IMG/VR virus record: IMGVR_UViG_3300009126_000404
Coordinates: 1-64,000 of that record
Direction: 5' to 3' (one strand)
Length of the DNA: 64,000 nucleotides
Source: a virus
Positions 27,065 through 36,395 of this stretch are shown here, one piece after another. A program made the translations under genes and the position numbers. Each line of letters begins with the position of its first letter. Positions within the stretch are counted from its first letter, which is position 1. The notes under the pieces were generated by a model. The model was not told where the DNA came from. It saw only the letters and a list, made by a program, of their open reading frames with translations, and did no database searches.

Positions 27065-27607
27065 ATGAAAAGAGATATAGGTGTACAAGGAGATACAAAG
27101 TATTTTATCGGCAACGAAGTTGAAAAAACTCCTGCCTTGCATATGAAAACATTATTTGTTAATGGTATGCTTGACCCTAATGATGTTGTAGCCAATGCAA
27201 AGTATAATGGCATACATCATGTATATCTAGGAGCTAATCAAAGTTTTTGGTTAGACGACAAAGACGCTTCAGGTGTAGCGACACCAGAACAATTTAGAGG
27301 ATGGAATAATCTATTTAATAAATTAAGAGAAGAAGGTTTTTGGATTACTTTAGATTATGATCTAAAATATCATTCATGGGTATTAGAACAAGGATTTAAT
27401 AAGTATGAAAAATTTATTAGTATGATTAGTGCTAAACTACCAAACATTGATCAACTAAATGAAAATGCTAGACTTAAACTCGATGATAGAGATTTTAAAT
27501 TTAGTAACAACGGTGTATGGGTTCACCCTGTACAACAACTAAAATCACAGGAAAGTATTACAACCTGGGATGAATATAAAAATGACAAGGAGATGCAAAA
27601 TGACTAA
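27065..27607 (+). CDS. Hypothetical protein near the deazaguanine genes
   Basis: This 180-residue protein starts MKRDIGVQGDTKYFIG and contains HVYLGANQSFWLDD and WITLDYDLKYHSW blocks suggesting an alpha/beta fold, perhaps a partial barrel. It sits between the DpdA-like gene and a T-fold gene, so a link to deazaguanine metabolism is possible but unproven. No family is recognised. Confidence 0.6.
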   Translation: MKRDIGVQGDTKYFIGNEVEKTPALHMKTLFVNGMLDPNDVVANAKYNGIHHVYLGANQSFWLDDKDASGVATPEQFRGWNNLFNKLREEGFWITLDYDLKYHSWVLEQGFNKYEKFISMISAKLPNIDQLNENARLKLDDRDFKFSNNGVWVHPVQQLKSQESITTWDEYKNDKEMQND

Positions 27608-27812
27608 GAAAATACGTCTAATGGACGAAACAGGTGAAGAGATGTCTGTAGATAATAAAACAGATGAAACAGCATCAATGGATTCAGACATAGTTGTAAA
27701 GCAACTCATGAAATACCTTGAAGCAATTGATTGGAAATTATGGGAAATGCTTAAATTAATGAAGGCTGAAAAAGACCAAGAAGATGAGGAAGAAGAGAAA
27801 ACAGATGCTTAA
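27600..27812 (+). CDS. Small acidic protein
   Basis: This 70-residue protein has a helical core (DIVVKQLMKYLEAIDWKLWEML) and an acidic tail (DQEDEEEEKTDA). I used ATG 27600, preceded by AAGGAGA, which overlaps the previous stop by 8 bases. No function is known. Confidence 0.65.
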   Translation: MTKKIRLMDETGEEMSVDNKTDETASMDSDIVVKQLMKYLEAIDWKLWEMLKLMKAEKDQEDEEEEKTDA

Positions 27813-28197
27813 CGTAACACAAAGACAAATTTGGGTAACATTTCAAAAGGAAGGTATACATTTATATCCTGCCGCAAAAGATGATCCAAAGTTGGCAACA
27901 GGTGAATGGGACGATGTTTCATTCTTAGGTGTACCACACAGGCACATCTTTCACTTTCGAGTAGCAATTGATGTATTCCATGATGATAGAGATATTGAAT
28001 TTATTCAATTCAAACGTTGGCTAGAATCATTATATGCTACAGATACATTAGAACTAAATCATCGTAGTTGTGAGATGATTGCAGAGGAATTAGCACAGGA
28101 AATACACAACAAATATCCAGGACGTTCTATAACAATTAGTGTTGCTGAGGATAATGAGAACGGAGCAACAATGACTTTTAACCCTAAACAAGGATAA
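27805..28197 (+). CDS. T-fold protein resembling QueD/6-pyruvoyltetrahydropterin synthase
   Basis: This 130-residue protein reads HRHIFHFRVAIDVFHDDRDIEF then FKRWLESLY, like the QueD metal-His strand pair and the DF..LK helix start. It continues with SCEMIAEELAQEI and ISVAEDNENGATM, like PTAENLA and VxETPTSGAEY. The canonical catalytic Cys is not obvious. It may be a divergent second QueD or a non-enzymatic T-fold protein. Its place between the DpdA-like gene and folE supports a deazaguanine role (inference). Confidence 0.5.
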   Translation: MLNVTQRQIWVTFQKEGIHLYPAAKDDPKLATGEWDDVSFLGVPHRHIFHFRVAIDVFHDDRDIEFIQFKRWLESLYATDTLELNHRSCEMIAEELAQEIHNKYPGRSITISVAEDNENGATMTFNPKQG

Positions 28198-28202
28198 CGA
28201 AA

Positions 28203-28574
28203 ATGTCTGAAGAAGAAAAAAAAGATATTCCAGTAAGTAACCCAGGTTCAGGTAATTATTTTAAAAACATGGGCTATTATAATATTAATGATATTAAATA
28301 TGATTTACTTAAAATTATACAACCGTATGATGGATATATGTATAATGAAGTAGAAACTAATAAACTTATTAGTGTTTTTACATCATATTTGGGTGACCTA
28401 AAGAGAAGTTACAAAGTTTATAGTTTTGAAATTGCACCAACTGAAAAAGAAAATGCAATTACATTTGATATTCAAATCAAAATGCAAAAGGACAGAAGTC
28501 CTAAGAAACTAAAAATTCATGTTGGTAAACTTTGGTTACCAAAGAAAGAGGAAGAAGAGGAAACAAATGCGTAA
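28203..28574 (+). CDS. Hypothetical protein, 123 residues
   Basis: A helix-strand pattern (DIKYDLLKIIQPYDGYMYNE...TSYLGDLKRS) is followed by a basic and then an acidic tail. It overlaps the glycosyltransferase gene by 8 bases. It is not recognised. Confidence 0.65.
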   Translation: MSEEEKKDIPVSNPGSGNYFKNMGYYNINDIKYDLLKIIQPYDGYMYNEVETNKLISVFTSYLGDLKRSYKVYSFEIAPTEKENAITFDIQIKMQKDRSPKKLKIHVGKLWLPKKEEEEETNA

Positions 28575-29748
28575 ATTATTTTATATGGGCCTTGAACCTT
28601 ACGAAGGTAGATACACATTACAGTTACAAGACTGGAGTGAAGAGGCTTTTAAAGAACGTGGTATAGATTATGTAATCGTGCCAGGTAAAACTATCGACAA
28701 TACTAAATCAATTTCAGTAGGACAAGTGTTAGACGCACATGGTCGTTCATACTTTGGTATGAGTCAGCTCATGAACCTGGTACAAATGATGCGTAACGGA
28801 GAGTGCGGAGGAGAAGATGTAGTATTTTTTGAAGATATGTTTCAACCCGGTATTGAAAGTCTTCCATACATTATGTGTCAAATTCCAAAAGAACAACAAC
28901 CAAAGATTTATTTACGTTGTTTAGCACAAGCAATTGACCCTGATGACTTTGTTCATGTATGGGGTATGAGTAAGTGGATGAGTTTGTATGAACGTATGTG
29001 TAACGAAATACCAAATGTACACATACTAGCAACAAACGAAGAAATGGTTGCTCATATGAGAATTGCTAATTGGAATGCACCTATCTATAATATTTCAGGT
29101 TTAAGTTTTGGCAAGAGGGAAGTGCTCTCCAGAATTAACAACCAAGTTAAGCCATGGGCAGAACGTAGTGACAGAGTGGTGTTTGCCGCACGTTTTGATC
29201 AGGAGAAGCAACCAGACTTCTTCATGGATATTATTGAGATGGTGAAGGCTATTAATCCTAATATTGAATTTGCAGTACTAAGTGGCGGACCGTTGCGTAG
29301 TAACAATCAAAAGTATTTGGATAGAGCCTTACAAATGGAAGCGGATGGCAAACTTACAATCCTAAAAGACTTACAAAAGAATGAATACTATAATGTAGTT
29401 AATGATTCTAAAGTAATGTTTAATTGTGCATTGCAAGACTGGGTATCAAATACTGTCAGTGAAGCAGATGCATTGGGTTGTAATGTTGTTTATCCTGCAT
29501 ACAGAAGTTTTCCAGAAACGTTTGCAAACGATCATACAAGACTTTATATGCCTTGGAGCAAGGAAGATGCAGTAAGCAAAATCCTTACAGGTATTGAAGC
29601 ACCAAGTAAAAACATGGGTAAGATTAGTGATCACACTAATGGTACTATTGATCGTATGCTTGATATTATGGAAGGTAGTTATAAACACAACAATTGGTTA
29701 CGTAATGGAAATAGATATAGAGATCATGTAGCAAAGGAAAAATATTAA
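28567..29748 (+). CDS. Glycosyltransferase-like protein (GT-B type)
   Basis: I used ATG 28567, which gives 393 residues. The C-terminal half fits a GT-B nucleotide-sugar domain: VVFAARFDQEKQPDFF, FAVLSGGP, and VSNTVSEADALGCNVVYPAYRSFPE, comparable to the E-x7-E region of family 4-like transferases. The target is unknown; phages glucosylate modified bases or host surface glycans. An epimerase gene follows with TAATG coupling, so the two may make and use one sugar nucleotide. Confidence 0.7.
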   Translation: MRKLFYMGLEPYEGRYTLQLQDWSEEAFKERGIDYVIVPGKTIDNTKSISVGQVLDAHGRSYFGMSQLMNLVQMMRNGECGGEDVVFFEDMFQPGIESLPYIMCQIPKEQQPKIYLRCLAQAIDPDDFVHVWGMSKWMSLYERMCNEIPNVHILATNEEMVAHMRIANWNAPIYNISGLSFGKREVLSRINNQVKPWAERSDRVVFAARFDQEKQPDFFMDIIEMVKAINPNIEFAVLSGGPLRSNNQKYLDRALQMEADGKLTILKDLQKNEYYNVVNDSKVMFNCALQDWVSNTVSEADALGCNVVYPAYRSFPETFANDHTRLYMPWSKEDAVSKILTGIEAPSKNMGKISDHTNGTIDRMLDIMEGSYKHNNWLRNGNRYRDHVAKEKY

Positions 29749-30707
29749 TGAAAGTATTAGTAACAGGAGCATCAGGATATATAGGATCACAAACTTGTAA
29801 CTACCTACATCAACAAGGACATACTCTATCTGGTGTAGATAGAAATATAATTAAACATCGATATTGTAGAGAAACTTATATTGGTAATTACAGTGATAAT
29901 GTAATGGATATTATGTTACAAAATGTAGATGCAGTTGTTCATATTGGTGCAACAAGTTTAGTAGGACCTAGTGTATTAGATCCTAGTAAGTATTATAATA
30001 ATAATGTAGTAGGAACTCTAAAACTACTAGATGCTTGTAATAAGAATGGAGTTAAACGTTTTGTTTTTGCAAGTAGTGCCGCAGTATATGGAGAACCAAA
30101 CGGTGGAGTAGGTTTAGAAACTGAACAACACCAACCTATGAATCCATATGGATGGAGCAAACGTATGACAGAAATTATGTTAAATGATTATGCTACTGCA
30201 TATGGAATGAATAGTGTTAGTTTACGTTTCTTTAATGTTGCAGGTGCAGACACACTTATGCTACATGGACAAGAAAAAGCCGCTACACATATTATTGCTA
30301 AACTTATAGAAATGACTATGCAAGGAAAAGAATTCACATTAAATGGTGGAGATTTTAATACACCTGATGGAACTTGTGTAAGAGATTATATACACGTAGA
30401 AGATGTGGCAAGAGCAATAGAAAACGCAATAACTTATACAAAAAATAACAATGGAGCATATATATTTAATTTGGGTAACAAACAAGGTTATAGTAATTTA
30501 GAAATTGTAGAAGCAGTAAAAAGAAACACACCTCTAAAACCTAATGTTAAAATAGGACCTGCTAGAGAAGGTGACCCTGCAACCTTAGTTGCAAATCCTG
30601 AACTAGCAAACGTAGAATTAAATTGGACACCAAAATATAATCTTGACACAATTGTTAAAACAGCATATAATTGGTATAAACAAAAAAACGACATGGAGAA
30701 AAAATAA
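29748..30707 (+). CDS. NAD-dependent sugar-nucleotide epimerase (GalE-like SDR)
   Basis: This 319-residue extended short-chain dehydrogenase has GASGYIG at residues 7-13 (NAD site), FASSAAVYGEP, the catalytic NPYGWSK (YxxxK), and the GalE-like RFFNVAGA and GTCVRDYIHVEDVA. UDP-glucose 4-epimerase exchanges glucose and galactose nucleotides in the cytoplasm. The GalE hallmark GTCVRDYIHV is strong, but the exact sugar is not certain. It follows the glycosyltransferase directly. Confidence 0.9.
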   Translation: MKVLVTGASGYIGSQTCNYLHQQGHTLSGVDRNIIKHRYCRETYIGNYSDNVMDIMLQNVDAVVHIGATSLVGPSVLDPSKYYNNNVVGTLKLLDACNKNGVKRFVFASSAAVYGEPNGGVGLETEQHQPMNPYGWSKRMTEIMLNDYATAYGMNSVSLRFFNVAGADTLMLHGQEKAATHIIAKLIEMTMQGKEFTLNGGDFNTPDGTCVRDYIHVEDVARAIENAITYTKNNNGAYIFNLGNKQGYSNLEIVEAVKRNTPLKPNVKIGPAREGDPATLVANPELANVELNWTPKYNLDTIVKTAYNWYKQKNDMEKK

Positions 30708-31385
30708 GTGGAAATAAGCAACGTAATTAAGCAAAGGATATTAGCAAAGAATAAAAGATTTCATTGTAATGATAATATATCTGAATTCATAGAAGAAGGT
30801 GAATTAGATTTACTACAACAAGAAGTAGAAGGAAAGTTACAAGGAGTGTTAGAAAGTCTTGTAATTGACACAGATAACGATCACAATACAAAAGAAACTG
30901 CAAAACGTGTAGCAAAGATGTATGTAAAAGAAACATTTGGTGGTAGATATGAACCAATGCCAAGAGTTACAAGTTTTCCTAATATGGGATATAAGAGTAT
31001 GTACACTAGTGGTCCAATTAGTATTAAGTCAACATGTGCTCACCACTTACAAAATATAGTAGGTAATGCTTGGGTAGGTATTATTCCAAATGGTGAAGTA
31101 ATTGGATTAAGTAAGTTCAACAGAATTATACATCACATTGTTGAAAGACCACAAATACAAGAAGAAATGACAACACAGATTGCCAATGCATTACAAGAAT
31201 ATGCACAGACAACACATATTGCAGTAGTAGTTAAAGCAGAACATCATTGTATGACACACAGAGGCATACGTGAACATGAATCAGATATGACAACGGCAAT
31301 CATGTTAGGTGCATTTAAAGAAGACCCGGCAACAAGAGATGAATTTTATAAAATTTGTATGAGCATGAAGGGGCATAATTCGTAA
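30708..31385 (+). CDS. folE: GTP cyclohydrolase I
   Basis: This 225-residue protein has the FolE zinc residues in STCAHHL and EHHCMTHRG, and the catalytic domain block GLSKFNRI. It converts GTP to 7,8-dihydroneopterin triphosphate, the first step toward 7-deazaguanines (and folate). The start is GTG, 17 bases after a GGAG, and it abuts the epimerase. With QueD, QueE and DpdA-like genes in the window it most likely feeds DNA modification. Confidence 0.95.
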   Translation: MEISNVIKQRILAKNKRFHCNDNISEFIEEGELDLLQQEVEGKLQGVLESLVIDTDNDHNTKETAKRVAKMYVKETFGGRYEPMPRVTSFPNMGYKSMYTSGPISIKSTCAHHLQNIVGNAWVGIIPNGEVIGLSKFNRIIHHIVERPQIQEEMTTQIANALQEYAQTTHIAVVVKAEHHCMTHRGIREHESDMTTAIMLGAFKEDPATRDEFYKICMSMKGHNS

Positions 31386-31882
31386 TGGCAATTAAGAAAA
31401 TATACTACACTTGGAAAGACGTAAAACATATGTGTGGACAAATCATTAATCAACTTTATAAAGATCAATGGAAACCAGATTATATAGTAGGAATTACAAG
31501 AGGAGGTAATGTACCTGCTACTATTTTAAGTAATACAACTGGAATTAGATGTGAAGCATTAAAAGTTTCTTTACGAGATGGGGAGTCTGGTAAGTATGGA
31601 GATAGCATTGAATGGATGGCTGAGGATGCTTTAAAAGGTAAAAAGATTTTAATAGTAGATGACATTAATGATACTGGTGCTACATTTAAATGGATTAGTG
31701 ATGATTGGAAACTTAATGGACGAGCAGGCGCCTATAACAATGTTCGTTTTGCTGTTTTAACTGAGAACTTATCAAGTGATTTTGATGGTGTTAATTATTG
31801 GTGCCATGAAGTAAACAAAGCAGAAGAAGATGTTTGGTTAGTTTATCCTTGGGAAGGCGATAGAGAGTATGGACAAATATAA
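31385..31882 (+). CDS. Phosphoribosyltransferase-family protein
   Basis: This 165-residue protein contains the PRPP-binding motif ILIVDDINDTGAT and an early DYIVGITRGGNVPATIL loop, as in xanthine/hypoxanthine-type enzymes. Such enzymes join a base to PRPP. Its place right after folE could mean purine salvage or handling of a base intermediate. The exact base cannot be told. The start overlaps the folE stop as TAATG. Confidence 0.88.
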   Translation: MAIKKIYYTWKDVKHMCGQIINQLYKDQWKPDYIVGITRGGNVPATILSNTTGIRCEALKVSLRDGESGKYGDSIEWMAEDALKGKKILIVDDINDTGATFKWISDDWKLNGRAGAYNNVRFAVLTENLSSDFDGVNYWCHEVNKAEEDVWLVYPWEGDREYGQI

Positions 31883-33041
31883 TGTATCAAAAATATTAGA
31901 AGCACCTACTTCAGATGTTCCTTGGAAACATAAAATAATTCGCAATGCATTAAATACTGCAACAGTTATTTCATTATTAAAAGTATTTAATAGAATAGAT
32001 TGGGATAATGCACCAAAAGATAATTTTGAAGACGGAATTTATACAAAAGATATATCAAAAGAATTTATTTCTTCTTTGCCATCTTCACTGGCCAAGCAAG
32101 TACTTACTGAATTAAAAAGCCCAGAAGCACACGAATTATTACTCCAACATTATAACATAGATTATAGTACTGGCTATAATGCTAGTCTTGTATTTGACTA
32201 TTGTGACCCGGCAGGACTTAATGAAGAACACAATGATGCAGGTCCACGTAAAGACACTTTAACATTACAATATTATTTGCAAGTAGACGATGCATCAAGG
32301 TCATTGTATTTAAATGATATGGACACAGGTGCCACATCTAGTGATGCAGTTATATTTAAAAGTCAACCTCACACGATGCATAGTTTTAAAGCTGGCCCAG
32401 GAAAACGATTCAGTTTACGTTTACGTATAGGAACTAATATATTAAATCCATCAGTTATACAAAATAAAAGTAACAGCAAAATTGGTGTATTAATTGATTG
32501 CAAAGATATGGAAAGTGATAGTTTGCATAAATTATTAGAAGTCAACTTAGGTGCAGTAACATATAGAAATTTAATTCAACATGGATTTAGCAATATTGTA
32601 GTTTTTAGAGATCGTAATGATTTTAACGTAGCAAAAAACTTATTAAAAGAACATGGTGTAGAAAGAATACTACTAGTATTTGCTGGTGCAACTGTAAATG
32701 AACAAACATTAGACGCAGTAATATCAGCAAAACACATAACAGCACCAGTTGACGGTGATACAGTACTTCGTCAATTTGTAGTATTTGATATTAATGATAG
32801 TGAGTTTGATATAGTAGGCGATTATTTAGGTAATGTTAAAAACAAAATAACTCATGCTGACATGATGGATTTAGGTATTGCTGTATTACATCCTGACAAA
32901 GAAACTGTAGATTTTTTAGGAGAAATTAGCGAATACATGATACCAAATGGATTAGATGATAATATGAGTGACTATGATAAACAACTAGCAAATATTATTA
33001 AAAAAAGAGTAAGTAAAATAGAATATGAAGACACAAGTTGA
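31869..33041 (+). CDS. 2OG-Fe(II) oxygenase-like protein with extra C-terminal domain
   Basis: The N-terminal 200 residues fit a prolyl-hydroxylase-type fold: NEEHNDAGP (HxD), an LTLQYYLQ strand, HTMHSF (distal His) and KRFSLRLRI (Arg for 2-oxoglutarate). The remaining 190 residues (from about NKSNSKIGVLIDCKD) form a second alpha/beta domain I do not recognise. The substrate is unknown. It overlaps both neighbours. Confidence 0.6.
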   Translation: MDKYNVSKILEAPTSDVPWKHKIIRNALNTATVISLLKVFNRIDWDNAPKDNFEDGIYTKDISKEFISSLPSSLAKQVLTELKSPEAHELLLQHYNIDYSTGYNASLVFDYCDPAGLNEEHNDAGPRKDTLTLQYYLQVDDASRSLYLNDMDTGATSSDAVIFKSQPHTMHSFKAGPGKRFSLRLRIGTNILNPSVIQNKSNSKIGVLIDCKDMESDSLHKLLEVNLGAVTYRNLIQHGFSNIVVFRDRNDFNVAKNLLKEHGVERILLVFAGATVNEQTLDAVISAKHITAPVDGDTVLRQFVVFDINDSEFDIVGDYLGNVKNKITHADMMDLGIAVLHPDKETVDFLGEISEYMIPNGLDDNMSDYDKQLANIIKKRVSKIEYEDTS

Positions 33042-33609
33042 AATTGAAATTTATGGATATGGTGGTGAATTAGTAATTGGGTCAATTACTAAAGCACAGT
33101 TTGATTATTGGCTTCCATTCATTGATAAAGGAGAAACAGAAGGATTAGATAGTCATTTATTTTGGGACCCATATGATGAAGGTGAAGGCAACCCAATTAC
33201 TGATGAAAAAGATTCTTGTTTTCTTGGATATTGGCATGATATGGACAATATAGCACACTCATGTGGTGCAGATTTAGATTCATGTACAGTTGTAGTAACA
33301 TCATTAGAAACAGGCGATGAAATATTTAAAACAGACGAACCTAATGTATCAGATACTGAACATTATGAAGATACTCAACTTGACCCAGGTTATTACTTTA
33401 AAGGATATGCTTATGAAAAAGGGCAATTTTTTCTTACAGAACTTGAAATAGAAGGTAAATTTGACCCTAATAAATTAACTGTAAGAATAAGCAATATTGA
33501 TGGCAATCATATCATTGATCAGGTAGAATATGACGGAGAATACCTAGAAAATGAAGGTGGAGGCACAAATGGGAAGGGTAATGACTATGAATTTGTCGAA
33601 ATTCCATAG
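33025..33609 (+). CDS. Hypothetical acidic beta-rich protein
   Basis: This 194-residue, strongly acidic protein has alternating hydrophobic beta strands (VEIEIYGYGGELVIG, GQFFLTELEIEG). It is the last gene before a promoter. No motif is recognised. Confidence 0.65.
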   Translation: MKTQVEIEIYGYGGELVIGSITKAQFDYWLPFIDKGETEGLDSHLFWDPYDEGEGNPITDEKDSCFLGYWHDMDNIAHSCGADLDSCTVVVTSLETGDEIFKTDEPNVSDTEHYEDTQLDPGYYFKGYAYEKGQFFLTELEIEGKFDPNKLTVRISNIDGNHIIDQVEYDGEYLENEGGGTNGKGNDYEFVEIP

Positions 33610-33637
33610 ATTTTACCTAAAAACCGATGTTTCTTGG

Positions 33638-33666
33638 TTGACAAATAACATATTTTCTGTTATTAT
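33638..33666 (+). promoter_or_regulatory. Sigma70-type promoter with inverted repeat in the spacer
   Basis: TTGACA at 33638-33643 and TATTAT at 33661-33666 have a 17-base spacer. The inverted repeat AATAACA/TGTTATT (33644-33650, 33658-33664) runs from the -35 edge into the -10 box, a likely operator position. It controls the exported subtilase gene. Confidence 0.8.
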
Positions 33667-33701
33667 ATGTATACAATAACCATAAAAGTCAGGAGACTAC
33701 A

Positions 33702-36395
33702 ATGAAAAAACTTATTGCAACTGCGATAATGGGCATAGCAATTGCCTTTACGTCGCTTTCGGCATCTGCATATACAAGTTATTATGATGCAAATTGGTTC
33801 CAAAACATGGATCAAATGCGTCAAATTAATTTTGCAAAATCAGTCGTACGTAATTATCAGAACATTAATCAAAATTATGCAATTATCTTTGACAAATATT
33901 CTCGTTATAGCCATCTAAGTTGGTATAAAACTATTCAGACACGATATGAATGGCATTTAGGCGAAATCGCCAAGTACAATACTATTATTAATTCAGATAT
34001 TGCACCTAAAGTTGTACGTACTTATGTAGAAGAAGTACCTGGAACAATTATTAATCGTGGTACTATGATCACTACTACAGACAATAATGTTGTTGAAGAA
34101 CAAGATGGTAACACAATTCGAGAGTATGCAGTAATTACTGTTACTCGAACTACACCGGTTACAACTACATATTATACTAATTACAAAACTGTTAGTGTAT
34201 ATGATAACGGTAAAGAAACGTATCAAAACGATGTAAAAATTGATCGTAAAGAAACTATAAATGAAATTGATATACAAGTTGATCGTGAACTTATTAGAGA
34301 ATATGCTCTTGTTATTCCGGAAGAAAAAACGGAAGAACCAGACGCACCTACTATAATTGTATTTACAGAAGCAGAATATCTTGCTAGAGGTGATGTTAAC
34401 TACACAGTAAGTGACAGTTATTACAATGCCGTTAAAACAATGAACAGTAATATTAACGATAGTTACATTGAAAAGTTAGGTGGGTACTTTGGTAACAATC
34501 TAGATAAGATTGGAGCACCAGCGGCATGGTCTCGTGGATACACTGGTGAAGGTAGTATAATTGCAATCTTTGATACTGGTATTGACACAGACCATAGTGA
34601 GTTTGAAGATAGTATTATTGAAGCAAAATGTTTTACAAATGTATGTGAACGTGGACTTGGAACTGTAGAAGATGGTAACAGGTTTGGACACGGAACACAC
34701 GTGGCAGGTATTGCCGCGGCAAACTTAGATGGTGTTGGTACTACAGGTGTAGCCTATGATGCAGACTTACTTATTGGTAAACTTGCATACGATAGTGGGT
34801 ATTTCCAATTTGATAAAATACCTGAGGCAATGAAGTGGGCAGTAGAAAACGGTGCAGATGTAGTAAACATTAGTGCTGGTACAACTACAAGTTGGGCATA
34901 TCGAAACAGTCTTACAGAAATTAGCGAAGGTGTTTACTATGCAGACATGACATTTGGTGATTACAATGTTCTTGGATATAACCAAATATATTCTACAAAT
35001 GGCCATGGTACTGCAATGATTGAGTCAATGAAAGGTCACGAAACTGTAATGGTTCTTGCCGCTGGTAATGATCGACTTGCAGTGGCTAGTCAAGAATCAC
35101 ATATTGCTCTTGATTCTGAAATTGGTGATCGTGTACTTGTAGTTGGTATGTTTGACGAAAGGAAGAACAGCCTTAGTAAGTGGAGCAATGCGGCAGGAAC
35201 TATTTGTCGAGAACTTAATGATGATGGCACTTGTAAATCCGATGCTCTTATTAGCGATAGGTATATTATGGCACCTGGTGTATATATTGCGGCACCAACT
35301 AACAATGGTGAATATACAACACTCACAGGTACATCGATGGCGGCCCCTCATGTAGCAGGTGCAGTTGCAATTGTACATCAAATGTGGCCACATATGACTG
35401 GTGCTAACCTTACTAAACTTTTGCTTAACACGGCAGATACAGAAGTTATTACAAATTACGATCCTAATAAACATGGACAAGGTATGCTAGACTTAGATGA
35501 AGCAACACTACCACAAGGTGCTATTGGATTAGTTACCACAGGTAGAATTGATGATAATAGAGTTAATATAAGTGACAGTGGTGTAATTGCAATGAGTGGT
35601 AATGCAAACATTTCAGCATTAAGTTCAATGATGGTAGCTGATGAGTATGATAGAGATTATTACTTTGACGCTAATAACATGGTACAAACAATAGATACAA
35701 GGACAGCAAGTCCAACATTAGCGGCAATGCATGGCTTCGCTCCAGATTACTACTTAGGTTTTAATGGTGGTAGTATTATTCCTGTAACAAACTCAGGAAC
35801 ACATATTGCACTTAATGATAATAATAACAATGTAAGTATTATGCAAACTTGGAATAAACTTACAGTAGGACTTGTAAACGAATCAGATAGGTTCTTAGGT
35901 AACTTTGCAGATAATGAATTTATGAGAGTTAACAATTCTAATACTGCATATTTTGGATATAGTGATAGCATAGAGTTAAACAATGGTATAAGTGTATTTG
36001 GTAATGCAACAATAGGTGCTACACGACTTGATGTAGACAATAGTTCTATGCTTAAAAGTGCAGATGTTATGATGTCTAATAGTGCTACACTTGGTGTGTC
36101 ACAAACAACAGGTGGCAGTACATTTGGATTTGTAACAAGTATGCCAGTTAGTATTACAAGCGGTGACGCACACTTTAATATTCCTAGCAGTGTTACTCCT
36201 GAAGGTGATGTTGTAAGCACAGACATTAACAGTTCATTAAAGGCTGACAAGAGAGAAATTGATGTTGGAATATTTTATATAAATAGGATTACAGATACAT
36301 CTTCGTGGACGGCAAATGTTGAAATGCGAAATAATTATGCAGGTTTAGATGAAACACAAGTAACTGCAGGTATAACATATAGGTTAGCATTTTAA
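33702..36395 (+). CDS. Secreted subtilisin-family protease with autotransporter-like C-terminus
   Basis: This 897-residue protein has a signal peptide (1-23, ending ASA), a roughly 240-residue N-terminal region, and an S8 catalytic domain with Asp near 290 (AIFDTGID), His near 331 (GHGTHVAG) and Ser near 545 (GTSMAAPHVAG). The last 200 residues alternate polar and hydrophobic strands and end in AGITYRLAF, with the terminal Phe that outer-membrane barrels use for insertion. This suggests a protease displayed on the host surface. The gene has its own promoter with a candidate operator. Such a protein is unusual for a phage. Confidence 0.85.
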   Translation: MKKLIATAIMGIAIAFTSLSASAYTSYYDANWFQNMDQMRQINFAKSVVRNYQNINQNYAIIFDKYSRYSHLSWYKTIQTRYEWHLGEIAKYNTIINSDIAPKVVRTYVEEVPGTIINRGTMITTTDNNVVEEQDGNTIREYAVITVTRTTPVTTTYYTNYKTVSVYDNGKETYQNDVKIDRKETINEIDIQVDRELIREYALVIPEEKTEEPDAPTIIVFTEAEYLARGDVNYTVSDSYYNAVKTMNSNINDSYIEKLGGYFGNNLDKIGAPAAWSRGYTGEGSIIAIFDTGIDTDHSEFEDSIIEAKCFTNVCERGLGTVEDGNRFGHGTHVAGIAAANLDGVGTTGVAYDADLLIGKLAYDSGYFQFDKIPEAMKWAVENGADVVNISAGTTTSWAYRNSLTEISEGVYYADMTFGDYNVLGYNQIYSTNGHGTAMIESMKGHETVMVLAAGNDRLAVASQESHIALDSEIGDRVLVVGMFDERKNSLSKWSNAAGTICRELNDDGTCKSDALISDRYIMAPGVYIAAPTNNGEYTTLTGTSMAAPHVAGAVAIVHQMWPHMTGANLTKLLLNTADTEVITNYDPNKHGQGMLDLDEATLPQGAIGLVTTGRIDDNRVNISDSGVIAMSGNANISALSSMMVADEYDRDYYFDANNMVQTIDTRTASPTLAAMHGFAPDYYLGFNGGSIIPVTNSGTHIALNDNNNNVSIMQTWNKLTVGLVNESDRFLGNFADNEFMRVNNSNTAYFGYSDSIELNNGISVFGNATIGATRLDVDNSSMLKSADVMMSNSATLGVSQTTGGSTFGFVTSMPVSITSGDAHFNIPSSVTPEGDVVSTDINSSLKADKREIDVGIFYINRITDTSSWTANVEMRNNYAGLDETQVTAGITYRLAF

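Noticed and set aside
30648-30660. TTGACA hexamer near the end of the epimerase gene
   Set aside because: No acceptable -10 element at the right distance, and it lies inside a coding region.
35750-36250. 166-residue frame on the - strand
   Set aside because: It lies fully inside the subtilase gene, whose domains are clear; no promoter or ribosome site.
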